Shown one piece after another: positions 51,762 to 60,878 of a stretch of 64,000 nt of DNA. The stretch is taken from positions 434,001 to 498,000 of the forward strand of contig CAZTOW010000001.1 in assembly GCA_964615375.1 (NCBI GenBank). Direction: 5' to 3'. The DNA is from CAZKWG01 sp964615375 (GTDB lineage: Bacteria > Myxococcota_A > UBA796 > CAZKWG01). The position numbers were made by a program, and so were the translations under genes. Below the pieces are notes generated by a model. That model saw only the letters and a list, made by a program, of their open reading frames with translations, searched no databases and was not told the DNA's origin. Every line of letters starts with the position of its first letter. Positions within the stretch are counted from its first letter, which is position 1.

Positions 51762-52529
51762 TCAGTACAACCACTGCGTCGGCACCTCGATCGCGCAGCG
51801 TCGCGCGGTGATCGTCCCGGTGATCGCGCCGGCGGCGGGGTCGCACTCCGAGCCGCAGCTCGACCACAGCTCGGCGTCGAGCGAGAGCGCTACCTCGCGC
51901 TCGTCCACGGACGTGATCTCCCAGCGGCCGATGAGGGTCAGCCCCTCCTGCCCGCGGTAGGCGGAATCGCACGCATCGGCGTCCCAGTTGGCGATCGGGC
52001 CGGGGCCCTGCCAGAATCTCGACACGCCCCGGATCTCGGCGCTCTCCAGGTCAGGCGCGCCGAGGGCGCCTTTCTCCTCTGACCAGGCCCCCTCGACCGT
52101 GAGGATCTGACCCTCCTCCAGATCGAAGGGGGGTGTCACCGGGTCGTCCACGCCGGCGTCCGCGAGCGCCGAGACGTAGGCGTCGTAGGTCTCGCAGGTC
52201 TCGGAGAGCGGCGCGCCCGCCTCGACCGCAGCAAGGAAGTCCGCTGAAGCTTCTCCGATGGCGTCCACGGCGCGCTGCAGCGAGCGGCAGCTGGTCGGGC
52301 TGGCGCTGACCAGCAGCTGGGGCAGCCCGAGCTCGGTCTCGACAGGGCTGGCCTCGCCATACGAGCTCCAATAGAGCGCGCTCCAGGTGGCGCGGGAGGG
52401 CTCCAGCCAGAGCGCGGTCTCGACGGAGCCGAAGGGCTCGTCGTACCAGCCGCCCTCGAGCTCGCCTCCGCCGCTGGAGGCGCAGGCGCCGAGCAGGAGG
52501 GCTGGCAGGGGGTGAGGGCGAGGGGGCAT
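51762..52529 (-). CDS. Hypothetical lipoprotein
   Basis: 255 residues from ATG 52529. The signal MPPRPHPLPALLLGAC ends in a lipobox Cys, then a Gly/Ser linker and a largely beta-type acidic domain with six Cys. No family is recognised. The 3' end lies 39 bases from the second MITE-like element. It is likely a surface lipoprotein of the accessory zone. Confidence 0.65.
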   Translation of the reverse strand: MPPRPHPLPALLLGACASSGGGELEGGWYDEPFGSVETALWLEPSRATWSALYWSSYGEASPVETELGLPQLLVSASPTSCRSLQRAVDAIGEASADFLAAVEAGAPLSETCETYDAYVSALADAGVDDPVTPPFDLEEGQILTVEGAWSEEKGALGAPDLESAEIRGVSRFWQGPGPIANWDADACDSAYRGQEGLTLIGRWEITSVDEREVALSLDAELWSSCGSECDPAAGAITGTITARRCAIEVPTQWLY

Positions 52530-52575
52530 GGAGGGTCCTCTGGGGAGAGGCAGAGTGTACCAGTCACCAACCTCT

Positions 52576-52765
52576 GTCAGGTGCCTAGGGTCAGGTGTCA
52601 GGTATCTTGGGCAGGCCTGCGTCCTTTTCTTCCCTTCCTCGTGCCCCGATCGCTCGCCGCTCTGGGCTCTGTGTGCTCCCCCTCTCTGTGGTTCGCTCTC
52701 CTTCGACGCCTGGGCCCACGTCGAAGCCCCTCGGGTCCCCAGCGTTGACCCGGATTCCCGGCACC
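52576..52765 (-). mobile_element. Third, diverged copy of the MITE-like element (inverted)
   Basis: Read on the minus strand, this stretch contains the element's core (GTCGAAGGAGAGCGAACCAC, then GGGGAGCACACAGAG, then GCGGCGAGCG) and an end with CAGGTGTCAGGTATCTTG. It is shorter and much more diverged than the two 327-bp copies and has lost one clear terminal repeat. Confidence 0.6.
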
Positions 52766-52772
52766 CCTTCGC

Positions 52773-53207
52773 TCAGCTCACAAGGGCCGCATAGCCAGCG
52801 CTGCCGAGCAGATAGAACACGATCAGGTAGCAGGGGCCGGTCACGAAGAAGACGCGCTTGGACTGCGTCTTCGACAGGCTCTTGCCGAGCAGGATGGGGT
52901 AGAACGCGCGAAGCACCACATAGATCCCCCCGAGCACAGCGGCGCGGATGGAGGAGACGAACAGCGCGTGCAGCCACATCGACACGAGGAACGGCCCCAT
53001 CTGCTCGTGGGTGTTGGCCACGGCCCGGTCCACGGCGAGCATGCGCCCGTCCTGACCGAAGTAGCGGTCGAACACCGCGCCGTTCGCCGCGTACTCCGCG
53101 ATCAGCGCGTACTTGGTCCCGCGCTGCAGACCCAGCAGCAGGTAGTACCAGAGGACGAAATACGCGACCGTGACGAGGATGGGGCCGGTGTAGGCGTGGA
53201 CATCCAT
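52773..53207 (-). CDS. MAPEG-family membrane protein
   Basis: 144 residues from ATG 53207. Four hydrophobic helices are visible (ILVTVAYFVLWYYLLLGLQ; MGPFLVSMWLHALFVS; AAVLGGIYVVLRAFYPILLG; VTGPCYLIVFYLLGSAGYAA). The motif VANTHEQMGPFLVSMWLHALF is the MAPEG hallmark around the conserved Asn-x-x-Glu. The family includes glutathione-dependent membrane transferases and peroxidases; bacterial members are mostly uncharacterised. The ribosome site is weak (GGAG eight bases upstream). Confidence 0.85.
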   Translation of the reverse strand: MDVHAYTGPILVTVAYFVLWYYLLLGLQRGTKYALIAEYAANGAVFDRYFGQDGRMLAVDRAVANTHEQMGPFLVSMWLHALFVSSIRAAVLGGIYVVLRAFYPILLGKSLSKTQSKRVFFVTGPCYLIVFYLLGSAGYAALVS

Positions 53208-53299
53208 GAGGAGGCTCCGAGTGGGTGGAGGAGGATCTGCCGCCTCCCTATCCTCGCAGGGGCCGAGGCCCACCCCCCACGCCATCCCCAGCCACCCCC

Positions 53300-53333
53300 G
53301 TAAGCGCCGGTAAACAGCGGTAAGTGTCTGTAA
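53300..53333 (+). promoter_or_regulatory. Four GTAA repeats at exact 10-bp spacing, OmpR/CpxR-type operator
   Basis: GTAA occurs at 53300, 53310, 53320 and 53330. The 10-bp period puts every copy on one face of the helix and resembles the GTAAA-N5-GTAAA box of CpxR-like response regulators. It lies in the 225-base gap between the divergent MAPEG gene and the secreted repeat protein, so it could control either or both. Confidence 0.5.
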
Positions 53334-53432
53334 GAGAGGCCCCCCATAGAGTTGGAGTGTGCCGAGCGGGACACACCAGAGCGGTCCCCTCGAACACAGA
53401 ACCACATTCGCGTCCAACCTGCTGGAGTCGCT

Positions 53433-54308
53433 ATGCACACCCCCCTGTTCCGCGCCGCCCTCGCCGTCCTCTCCCTGGCCTTCGTCGCTGTCGCGTCCGA
53501 GGCCGCCGCCGCGCCGCCCGTGGGGGGCATCCCCTGTGGAACGGAAGGCCAGACCTGCTCCTTCTGGGGCACGCGCACCGTCTACTACGGCGCGGGCAGC
53601 ACCTGGGTCAGCCGGATCGCGAGAGGCAGCGTTGGGTGCAACAACAGCGTCTTCGGCGACCCGGTACCGGGTGTGGTCAAGAGCTGCGCGGTTCAGTACA
53701 TGCCGAACCATCCCCCGGCCGGCACCACCTTCTGCGCCGGTGAGGGGGAGACCTGCAACTTCAGCGGCACGCGCAACGTGTACTATGGCGCCGCCAACAC
53801 CTGGGTCAAGAAGACGGCGACCGGCAGCCAGTCTTGCAGTTACACCGTCTACGGCGACCCGCTGGGGGGCGTGTACAAGGGCTGCTACGTCGGCCCGGAC
53901 CTCAACCCCGTTCCGAGTGACCTGTGGGGGCGCGTGACCGAGGTGCGCTGCTCGGGCTCCACCGGCGACTGCAGGGCCCGCCTGGACTACGGCGACCAGG
54001 GCTGGTACGCGAAGTGGAACGTGAGCACCCAGAACGGCCGCGCGCGGGACGCATCCCACGTCACCGCCACCTCGACGGTCTGCTCCGCGAGCACCAGCAC
54101 CTGCGTGTCCGAGCTCGCGGGCTACCCGAACTACGCCGCCCACACCAGCGTCAGCTTCACGCGCCAGGGCTGGTATGACGCCTCTTATGTCGCGGTGACC
54201 TCGACGCTCTGCTCGGGCTCGACCGGCGGCGAGAACTGCCGGGCTGAGCTGGTCTACGGGGACGGCCGGTGGATCTCCGTCTACGCCGCGCCGGTGCGGG
54301 GGAAGTAG
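53433..54308 (+). CDS. Secreted protein with two FCxxEGxxC carbohydrate-module-like repeats
   Basis: 291 residues from ATG 53433 (GGAG upstream), Sec signal MHTPLFRAALAVLSLAFVAVASEAAA. Two tandem modules of about 55 residues follow: PCGTEGQTCSFWGTRTVYYG...FGDPVPGVVKSC and FCAGEGETCNFSGTRNVYYG...YGDPLGGVYKGC, a repeat often appended to secreted glycosidases and lyases of bacteria. The C-terminal 120 residues have two further Cys/Trp repeats (TEVRCSGSTGDCRARLDYGD and TSTLCSGSTGGENCRAEL). No catalytic domain is present, so it is probably a binding or surface protein. Confidence 0.78.
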   Translation: MHTPLFRAALAVLSLAFVAVASEAAAAPPVGGIPCGTEGQTCSFWGTRTVYYGAGSTWVSRIARGSVGCNNSVFGDPVPGVVKSCAVQYMPNHPPAGTTFCAGEGETCNFSGTRNVYYGAANTWVKKTATGSQSCSYTVYGDPLGGVYKGCYVGPDLNPVPSDLWGRVTEVRCSGSTGDCRARLDYGDQGWYAKWNVSTQNGRARDASHVTATSTVCSASTSTCVSELAGYPNYAAHTSVSFTRQGWYDASYVAVTSTLCSGSTGGENCRAELVYGDGRWISVYAAPVRGK

Positions 54309-54316
54309 GGCTCCGG

Positions 54317-57300
54317 TCAGCGCCAGGCCAGATCCACCCCCAACGCCCGCCAGGCCGGCTCGATCTCCAGGCGGTCCACCGCGAGCTCGGGCAGGGGCGC
54401 CACGCCTACGCTCCGCGCCGCGAGGCCGACCGCGCGCTCCCGGTCCCCCGCCTCGGCGGCGAGCAGGGCGCGCGCCCGGTAGAGGCGGCTGGCCACCCCG
54501 GGGTCCACGGCGCGCTGCGTGGGAGACAGCGCCTCCCAGCGCGAGAGCCAGGCCTCCAGCGCGCGATCGGCCTGCTCGCTCTGGCCCAGGCGCCCGAGCA
54601 GCAGGGCGCGGGCCGCGAGGAGCGGCCAGGACGGGTCGGAGGGGTCGGGCGCGAGCTCCAGCCCCGCCAGATCGTCCAGCAGGGCCCCCCGTGTGCCGTC
54701 GTCCACGTCGCGGACGCGGACATCTCCCCACAAGTCGGCGTAGAGCGCGTAGAAGCGGGGGCCCAGGGCCTCGCGCAGCAGGGGGGCCAGGGTCTCGCGG
54801 CGCACGCGCAGCAACAGGGGGACGCGGTCTTGAAAGGCCCCGCTGTCGGGGTTGACCTCGCGGAGGGCCTCGATGGCCTCCAGCGGTCGGCCCAGGCGCG
54901 CCAGCGCGATGCCCCGCTCCAGCGCCGCGTCGGGAGGCAGCAGGGCCAGCGCCTCGGCGGCCTCGCTGGACACCAGGGCCCGGTTCGCGCGCAGGAGCGC
55001 GTCGGTGGCGGGCGGGTCCGCGACGGCGCCCCAGATCTCCAGGCGATCGAAGACCACCCGGAGGCGCTGGCCCGTGAAATTCCGGTCCGGCCGGATCTGG
55101 AGGGAGGCGCTGGTGGGCGGCGCGGGCAGCTCGAAGGGGTGGCTCGCCAGCTCGCCGGTGTCGGGCAGCTCGGCCAGGCAGGTCCAACGCCCGGTCTCGG
55201 GATCCCAGGTCGCGCGGATGCGCAGCGGCACCTGGGTGGGCGCGACCGGGAAGCTCGGGCCCTGGATGAGGTGCAGCCTGGGCTCCGGGCGCGGCCCGCA
55301 CAGGACCGCCACGCGGTTCACGCCGCCGCCGCCCACGACGGAGACGCGGACCTTGAGCCCGCCCACCGGGTCGCCCAGGTCCATCTGGAGGCCCGAGCCC
55401 CAGTCGAGCACGGAGAGGCGGAGGTCCGCCAGCAGGGCGATGGGCCCGCCGGAGAGCCGCGCGGGCAGCGCCGCGACGTCGCCGGGGGCGTTGGCCAGAT
55501 CGAGGCGCAGGCCCGCCTCGCTGGGGGTGAACGCGAGCGGCTCCACCACCTGCCAGCCGGGGTGCAGCGGCTGGGAAGAGCCGGCCTCGATCGCGGCGGC
55601 CCGGCTCTGTTCCCAGCGCGCCAGCGTCGCCGCGATCTCGTCCCCCGGTCGCCCTCCGGCGGCCCTCCAGGCCTCGGCCGCCGCCAGCGCCCGCTCCGGC
55701 TGCGCCGCGTCCAGCCACGCCCGCACCGCGCCCTCCCAGAGCGCGTCCCTGGATCGCGCCCGCGCCGCCAGCTCGTAGTCCTCGGCGGCGCGGTGCGGCT
55801 GACCGGCCTCGAGGCGAAGCTGGGCCGCCCGCTCCGCCGCCTGCTCGGCGAGGCCCGGCTCGCTGACCTCGGCCAGCCGCTCCAGGATGCGGGCCGCCTG
55901 AGCCTCCAGGCCCGCGCCATCCAGCAGATCCGCGACCTGCCAGGCGCGCCCGCGCGCGCTCGACGACAGGCCATCGGGGGCCGTGGCGATCCCTTCGACC
56001 CGGGCAAGCGCGGGCCGCGGTCGGGGGCTGTCCCCGCGCCCCAGGACCCAGACGTCTTCCCCTGAGGCGCCAGAGGTCGTGGCGATGAGCTCGTCCTCGG
56101 GGTCCTGGTCGAGCTGCCGCAGGCCGATGGGGAGCAGCCCCGGGAGCAGGGAGAGGGTGAAGCGGTCGCGCGTCGGCTCGGCCCAGAGCACGGCGGCGCC
56201 CCTCCAGTCGTCTTCGCCCCCCATCATCACGACCAGCTCGCGCTGGCCGTCGCCATCGACGTCGCCCGAGGTCACGCCCTCCCAGCGCAGCCCCGGCGGC
56301 GCGGTGAAGGTCGCGACCTCCTCCAGCCGATCCCTGGCCAGCCGGCGCAGGACCAGCGCGGAGGGCGGTCCGCCAGGGTTCTCCGAGCCGAACACCGCGA
56401 CGTTGGCGTAGTCATCGGTCTCGACCAGCGCGATCAGCTCGCCCGGCCCCCACGGATCCGGGAGCAGGTGCAGGCCCAGGGCCGCGTTTCGGTGCGCTCG
56501 GGCGCGCAGCGACAGCCCGCCGCGCCCATCGGGCACCAGCACGCGCACATCGTAGGCGCCCCACTGGCACAGCGCGACCGCCAGCTCGGGGGTGCCGTCG
56601 CCGTCCAGATCGCCCCCAGCCACGCGCACCTCGGAGACGCTGCCGTGCGCCTTCAACGCCGCGTAGGCGTCGCGGACCGTCTGCCGATCACCGACCCGGT
56701 CCACGCGCAGCAGCTCGGTGAGGCCGCCGCGGGCGTATCCCTCGACGACCCCATCCTGGTCGAGGTCGATCCAGACGGGCGAGGTCCCGGGGGGATCACG
56801 CGGCGCGGGCTGATCCGCCGTCCAGATCTGCTGGTCGGGCGTCAGCGTGCTCGGTGCCTCGCCGTCCAGGCGCGCCTCGGGCCAGAGGCGAAGGCGCTGC
56901 ACCACGCCCGGACGCCCCAGCAGGAGCATCGGATCCGCGGCCTCCGAGGGGGGCGGCAGCCAGGGCTGGAGGACGTCGGTAGCTACGCGCTCGCCGCGCG
57001 CCCAGAGGAGCTCCAGCCGGCGTGGATCCGCGTACAGGCTCCCCTCGGGCAGGCCCAGCTCGCGAGCGCGGGTCCAGGCGGTCGCGGCGGCCGTCGTGTC
57101 CCCGGTGAGCAGGCCCCAGGACAGGCGGATCGGCACGATCTCGCGCTCCTGCTCGGCCGAGGCGCGCTGCTCCAGCACGTCGAGCAGCGGCCCGGACTGA
57201 GGCCCCTCGCCGAGCTGGAAGGTCCAGCGCAGGATGCGCAGCATCGCCGCCCAGGCGCTCGCGTCGTCGGGCGCCACGACCAGGGCGCGCGCCCAGTCGT

Positions 57301-58753
57301 CCAGGCAGGGGGCCTCGGGATCGGGGTACAGCCGCGTGCGATCCGGCGGTCGCGCGTCGCCGTGCGTCAGCCAGGCGAGGCTCAGCGCATGCGTGCCCGC
57401 GAGCTCAGGGGTGCTGACGAAGCGCTGGAAGATCTCCTCGGCCCGCGCCGGTTCGGCCTCCATGCGCTGCCGCACGGCCTCCCAGCTCGCCAGGGCGGCC
57501 TGCTGGCGGGCCTGCTCCTGGCGCGCCGACCACGCGCGGGAGAGGAGGATCAGGGCCAGGACCGCGAGGCCCAGGCCCACCCCGGCCAGCGCCGGCCCCC
57601 GTCGCCGACGGAGCTGCCGCCCGAGCCGCTCGATCCGCCCCTCCGGGCGCGCAGACACGGGCTCATCGCGGCGAAAGCGAGCCAGATCCTCGGCCAGCGC
57701 CTCGGCGCTCGGGTAGCGCGCCTCGGGGCGCAGATGCAGCGCGCGCCCTACGATGGCGTCCAGGGCGGGGGGGACCTCGGGCCGCAGCCGGCGCAGGTCG
57801 GCGCGCCGGCCCTCGATGGCGGCGTCGAAGACCTGGCCCGCCGTGGCGCCCTGCGCGGGCGGACGGCCGCAGAGCGCGGCGTAGAGAATTCCCCCGATCC
57901 CGTAGACATCCGCCAACGTCCAGTCGATCCGCGGATCGTGCCGCGCCACCTCGGGCGGCATGTAGGCCGGCGTGCCGACTGGATCCGACGCGCGCGAGAG
58001 CGAGGACTCCACGTCCAGCGAGCGCGCGAGACCGAAGTCGCAGACGTGGGCGGCGCCCTCGCAGTCCAGGAGCACGTTGCCGGGCTTGAGGTCCCGGTGT
58101 ACGACGCCGCGGGCGTGGGCGAAGGCGACCGCGCGGGCGACCTCCTCGACGACGCGCGCCGCCTCGTCGATTCCCAGGGGGCCGTGCTCGCGCAGGACCG
58201 CGCTGAGCGCCGGGCCGACCACCCGCTCCATCGTGAAGTACGGGTGCCCGTCGCGCTCGCCGAGCTCGTAGACCGCCACGATCCCCGGGTGCTGCAGCGC
58301 CGCGGCCGTGCGGGCCTCGCCGGCCAGCCGCCGCAGCGCGACCTCCTCGGCGAATTCGCCCGCCAGCAGCACCTTGAGCGCGACCCTGCGGTGGAGCTCG
58401 GGATCCCAGGCGTCATAGACCACGCCCATGCCGCCGCGCCCCAGCTCGCCGCGCAGCTCGTAACGGTCGAGGGTGCGCGGGCTCGCCGGCTCGGTCCCCG
58501 GGGCGCCGGGCGGGCCCGTCGGCGCGGTCACCGGCTCGCCAGCCTCGAGCGAGTCCTGGCTCTGCAGCCCCTCTCGGACCGGGTAGAGCCAGCGCACCGG
58601 CCGCCCGGGGTCACCGTCCACGGCGGCGCCGCAGCGCGAGCAGCGCCAGCTCCAGCCCCCGGAGGTGTGGGTGCGGACGAAGCGCGCCCCGCAGGCCGGA
58701 CAGCTCGCGCGCGGCCCCGACTCGCCCGCGACGTGCGCGGCCTCTGGGCTCAA
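54317..58753 (-). CDS. Transmembrane Ser/Thr protein kinase with zinc ribbon and FG-GAP-like C-terminal region
   Basis: 1478 residues from TTG 58753, overlapping the FHA gene by TTGA. A zinc ribbon (Cys18, 21, 38, 41) and linker precede a Hanks-type kinase at about 98-365: GRGGMGVVYDAW, Lys127, HRDLKPGN (Asp221), DFG (Asp239) and GTPAYMPPE. One membrane helix lies at about 387-405. The large outer part holds helical repeats, then Asp-rich FG-GAP/VCBS-like loops (DLDQDGVVEGYARG; DLDGDGTPELAVAL; DVDGDGQRELVVMM), a beta-sandwich region and more helical repeats. It should sense something outside and phosphorylate inside partners, with the FHA protein the obvious candidate. Confidence 0.92.
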   Translation of the reverse strand: MSPEAAHVAGESGPRASCPACGARFVRTHTSGGWSWRCSRCGAAVDGDPGRPVRWLYPVREGLQSQDSLEAGEPVTAPTGPPGAPGTEPASPRTLDRYELRGELGRGGMGVVYDAWDPELHRRVALKVLLAGEFAEEVALRRLAGEARTAAALQHPGIVAVYELGERDGHPYFTMERVVGPALSAVLREHGPLGIDEAARVVEEVARAVAFAHARGVVHRDLKPGNVLLDCEGAAHVCDFGLARSLDVESSLSRASDPVGTPAYMPPEVARHDPRIDWTLADVYGIGGILYAALCGRPPAQGATAGQVFDAAIEGRRADLRRLRPEVPPALDAIVGRALHLRPEARYPSAEALAEDLARFRRDEPVSARPEGRIERLGRQLRRRRGPALAGVGLGLAVLALILLSRAWSARQEQARQQAALASWEAVRQRMEAEPARAEEIFQRFVSTPELAGTHALSLAWLTHGDARPPDRTRLYPDPEAPCLDDWARALVVAPDDASAWAAMLRILRWTFQLGEGPQSGPLLDVLEQRASAEQEREIVPIRLSWGLLTGDTTAAATAWTRARELGLPEGSLYADPRRLELLWARGERVATDVLQPWLPPPSEAADPMLLLGRPGVVQRLRLWPEARLDGEAPSTLTPDQQIWTADQPAPRDPPGTSPVWIDLDQDGVVEGYARGGLTELLRVDRVGDRQTVRDAYAALKAHGSVSEVRVAGGDLDGDGTPELAVALCQWGAYDVRVLVPDGRGGLSLRARAHRNAALGLHLLPDPWGPGELIALVETDDYANVAVFGSENPGGPPSALVLRRLARDRLEEVATFTAPPGLRWEGVTSGDVDGDGQRELVVMMGGEDDWRGAAVLWAEPTRDRFTLSLLPGLLPIGLRQLDQDPEDELIATTSGASGEDVWVLGRGDSPRPRPALARVEGIATAPDGLSSSARGRAWQVADLLDGAGLEAQAARILERLAEVSEPGLAEQAAERAAQLRLEAGQPHRAAEDYELAARARSRDALWEGAVRAWLDAAQPERALAAAEAWRAAGGRPGDEIAATLARWEQSRAAAIEAGSSQPLHPGWQVVEPLAFTPSEAGLRLDLANAPGDVAALPARLSGGPIALLADLRLSVLDWGSGLQMDLGDPVGGLKVRVSVVGGGGVNRVAVLCGPRPEPRLHLIQGPSFPVAPTQVPLRIRATWDPETGRWTCLAELPDTGELASHPFELPAPPTSASLQIRPDRNFTGQRLRVVFDRLEIWGAVADPPATDALLRANRALVSSEAAEALALLPPDAALERGIALARLGRPLEAIEALREVNPDSGAFQDRVPLLLRVRRETLAPLLREALGPRFYALYADLWGDVRVRDVDDGTRGALLDDLAGLELAPDPSDPSWPLLAARALLLGRLGQSEQADRALEAWLSRWEALSPTQRAVDPGVASRLYRARALLAAEAGDRERAVGLAARSVGVAPLPELAVDRLEIEPAWRALGVDLAWR

Positions 58754-59652
58754 AGCCGCTCGACCCGGAGCTCGTGCGCGGCCAGGCGGATCTGGCGCGT
58801 GGTCGCCCGGCGCTCGATCACCGCGTGGCCGTCGCTGAGCCCCAGCCCCTCCAGCTCCTTGCGCGCGCGGTGCAGGCTCACGTGGAGCTGGTTGCTGTTC
58901 ACGCGCAGCATCTTCATCAGCTCGGTCAGATACAGCCAGCCCTGCTCGGCCTCCGGCTGCGCCGCGTCGTCGAGGCGGGCGCGCGCCAGCTCCAGCAGGA
59001 CGCCGTGGTGCGCCTTCGCCGGCAGCGCGTGAGGCACGCCGTCCAGTTGGACGTGCAGCTCGACGTATTCTTCATCGGCGCTGACCAGAAAGCGCATCCC
59101 CAGGGTGTGCGCCCGCCGTCCGCGCTCCCGCGCCTCGGTCGTGCGGTCCAGCGGCTCGGGGATGGCCAGGCGCCACGAGACGCCGCCGACGCGGATCTCC
59201 GCCTCGTCGAGCACCGGCCGGGTCCGGTCGTCCTGGCTCAGGACCCAGCCCTCGTCCGGGTCGAACATCACCACGGCCAGCGGCTCCTCGCTCGAGGGGA
59301 TGGCGAGCAGCTCGGGCTGACCCTCCAGCACGCGCTCCCCGGCGATGGCCAGCGGCGCCGGCGGCGCGTCGTCGATCAGCACCAGGCGCTGCTGGGAGCT
59401 GCCGAGCTCCAACACCGCGCCCCGCTGAAGCGCCGCGCCCGCGCCTGGAGGGAGGGGTCGCCCGTCCAGGGTGGTGCCGTTGCGCGAGCCCAGGTCCCGC
59501 ACGCTCCAGCCCTGGAGCCCCCACGAGATCGCCGCATGCTGCGCCGACACGTCCGAGGAGGCGAGCACCGTGTGCATCGCGCGCGAGCGCCCGATCAGGT
59601 GGTTCGAGCGCAGCACGATCTGCCGACCCTGGGAGTCCTGAAGGCGTGCCAT
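58750..59652 (-). CDS. FHA-domain protein with C-terminal winged-helix domain
   Basis: 300 residues. The FHA phosphothreonine-binding residues are present: GRS (21-23), Ser36..His39 (SAQHA) and SRNGT (56-60). The C-terminal roughly 100 residues (WLYLTELMKMLRVNSNQLHVSLHRARKELEGLGL) form a winged-helix transcriptional-regulator-like domain. It overlaps the kinase gene by four bases. A kinase-controlled DNA-binding switch is the natural reading; targets are unknown. No ribosome site is visible, but TATGCT stands eight bases before the ATG. Confidence 0.9.
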   Translation of the reverse strand: MARLQDSQGRQIVLRSNHLIGRSRAMHTVLASSDVSAQHAAISWGLQGWSVRDLGSRNGTTLDGRPLPPGAGAALQRGAVLELGSSQQRLVLIDDAPPAPLAIAGERVLEGQPELLAIPSSEEPLAVVMFDPDEGWVLSQDDRTRPVLDEAEIRVGGVSWRLAIPEPLDRTTEARERGRRAHTLGMRFLVSADEEYVELHVQLDGVPHALPAKAHHGVLLELARARLDDAAQPEAEQGWLYLTELMKMLRVNSNQLHVSLHRARKELEGLGLSDGHAVIERRATTRQIRLAAHELRVERL

Positions 59653-59660
59653 CGCCCGTC

Positions 59661-59666
59661 AGCATA
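59661..59666 (-). promoter_or_regulatory. TATGCT -10 box eight bases before the FHA gene
   Basis: TATGCT on the minus strand, eight bases upstream of ATG 59652, with no Shine-Dalgarno between, consistent with a leaderless FHA-kinase transcript. Confidence 0.4.
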
Positions 59667-59766
59667 GCATGGCCCTGCGCGCCCCAGCATCTTGGAGGAG
59701 CGCGCCAGCGGGTCGCGTGGGAGGCCCCGGGACATGTCTCAGGACGGGAACGGGGGCCCCCGCCTC

Positions 59767-60186
59767 TCACTCCACGACGTCCACCGAGCCGATCTCGACC
59801 GGATCGTTGGGGTCGTTGATGTTGTCCCAGCGGCGGAAGAGCGTGAGCGAGACCGGCGCCGCGACCGGCACCGTCATCGAGACGTTGTACAGGCAGTCGC
59901 ACCCCGCGACGGCGCGCGGGTCCATGTCGATCGGCTGCACGAGCACGTCCACCGCGTCGGCGTCCTCCCGGTAGAATCCCTCCACGTCCTGGGCGCAGCG
60001 GAAGTGGGCCTCGAGGTAGTCCACGGCGAGGTTGGAGCCCTCCGCCGTGGCCTCGACACGCTCGTCGTTCTCTCCATACGGATCGCCGTCGCATGGGCTC
60101 TGGGTGAGGTCCAGGACAGGCTGCGCGTCCTCCCAGCCCGCGGGCAGGTCTGGTCTACAGGCGATGAGCAGGATGAACCAGAGCAT
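59767..60186 (-). CDS. Small lipoprotein, unknown
   Basis: 139 residues from ATG 60186 (AGGGGGAC upstream). MLWFILLIAC is a minimal lipoprotein signal. The mature part is acidic with four Cys (SPCDGD; FRCAQD; AGCDCLYN) and a Trp-Asp-Asn-rich end. A GTG at 60204 that overlaps the upstream stop by four bases (GTGA) would add six residues and give coupled translation. No family is recognised. It follows the outer-membrane protein gene in the same operon. Confidence 0.65.
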   Translation of the reverse strand: MLWFILLIACRPDLPAGWEDAQPVLDLTQSPCDGDPYGENDERVEATAEGSNLAVDYLEAHFRCAQDVEGFYREDADAVDVLVQPIDMDPRAVAGCDCLYNVSMTVPVAAPVSLTLFRRWDNINDPNDPVEIGSVDVVE

Positions 60187-60200
60187 GTCGTCCCCCTGGG

Positions 60201-60800
60201 TCACTTCAGGTAGAATCGAAGCATCAGGTCTCCGCTGAGGTTGAGGGTCCAGTGACCCTCGGGTTGGCCCTCGTCCAACCTCGTCACGCCGAGCCAGGTC
60301 TCGCCCCCGAGCGAGAGGTTGCGCGCGATCCAGTACTCCCCGCCGAGGAGCGCAGCCGCCGAGAGGTCTACGGCCGGACCTTCGTCCGTCTCAACCAGAA
60401 AGTTACTGCCGAGGCGGCCGCCCGCGTACCCGGTGGCGTTGGCTCCAACCTTCCAGGACGGGCCGGTGGCGACGCTCAGGCCGAAGAACGAGGACGCATA
60501 GGAACCCTGGCTGAAGCCGCTGATGGCCACCGTGGGCTCAACCCTCCACCCGCCGGGCAGGATGAGCGGGACGCGAACGGACCGGGTGTCGAGAAGGTCG
60601 GAATAGCGGATGTATTCCGGGTCGTAGTACCCGAGGAGCTCCAGCGACCCGAAGGCGTCCAGCGAGAGCCCGATCCCGGCGCGGAGCTCATCCGGCTGGC
60701 CGGGGTGCTGGCCTTCCTGGGCCTGGGCAGAACCAGAGAAAAGAGCAGAGAGGAGCAGCGCGAAGCTGCCGAATCGAGTGGCGACCAGACTGGGTTGCAT
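60201..60800 (-). CDS. Predicted outer-membrane beta-barrel protein
   Basis: 199 residues from ATG 60800 (GGGGGA upstream), with a Sec signal ending SGSAQA. Alternating strands (SLDAFGSLELLGYYD; SVRVPLILPGGWRVEPTVAISGF; SLGGETWLGVTRL; HWTLNLSGDLMLRFYLK) and an aromatic residue near the end fit a small 8-10 strand barrel. It is probably co-transcribed with the following lipoprotein, whose start overlaps or abuts its stop. Confidence 0.72.
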   Translation of the reverse strand: MQPSLVATRFGSFALLLSALFSGSAQAQEGQHPGQPDELRAGIGLSLDAFGSLELLGYYDPEYIRYSDLLDTRSVRVPLILPGGWRVEPTVAISGFSQGSYASSFFGLSVATGPSWKVGANATGYAGGRLGSNFLVETDEGPAVDLSAAALLGGEYWIARNLSLGGETWLGVTRLDEGQPEGHWTLNLSGDLMLRFYLK

Positions 60801-60830
60801 GAAATCCCCCGAGCGACGCGAACTGCCATA

Positions 60831-60858
60831 CGCGTGCTGAGGTGATCTTAAGCACGCG
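60831..60858. promoter_or_regulatory. Perfect 8-bp inverted repeat CGCGTGCT-N12-AGCACGCG
   Basis: Arms at 60831-60838 and 60851-60858, 20 bases past the molybdopterin-enzyme stop and about 30 before the outer-membrane protein start. No T-run follows, so an operator is as likely as a terminator. Confidence 0.5.
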
Positions 60859-60878
60859 GGCGAGTCAGCCAAGGCGGA

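Noticed and set aside
52773..55718. Very long minus-strand frame reading through the secreted-protein and kinase regions
   Set aside because: Only its last 144 codons (MAPEG protein) show real protein character; the rest is a GC-driven frame over other genes.
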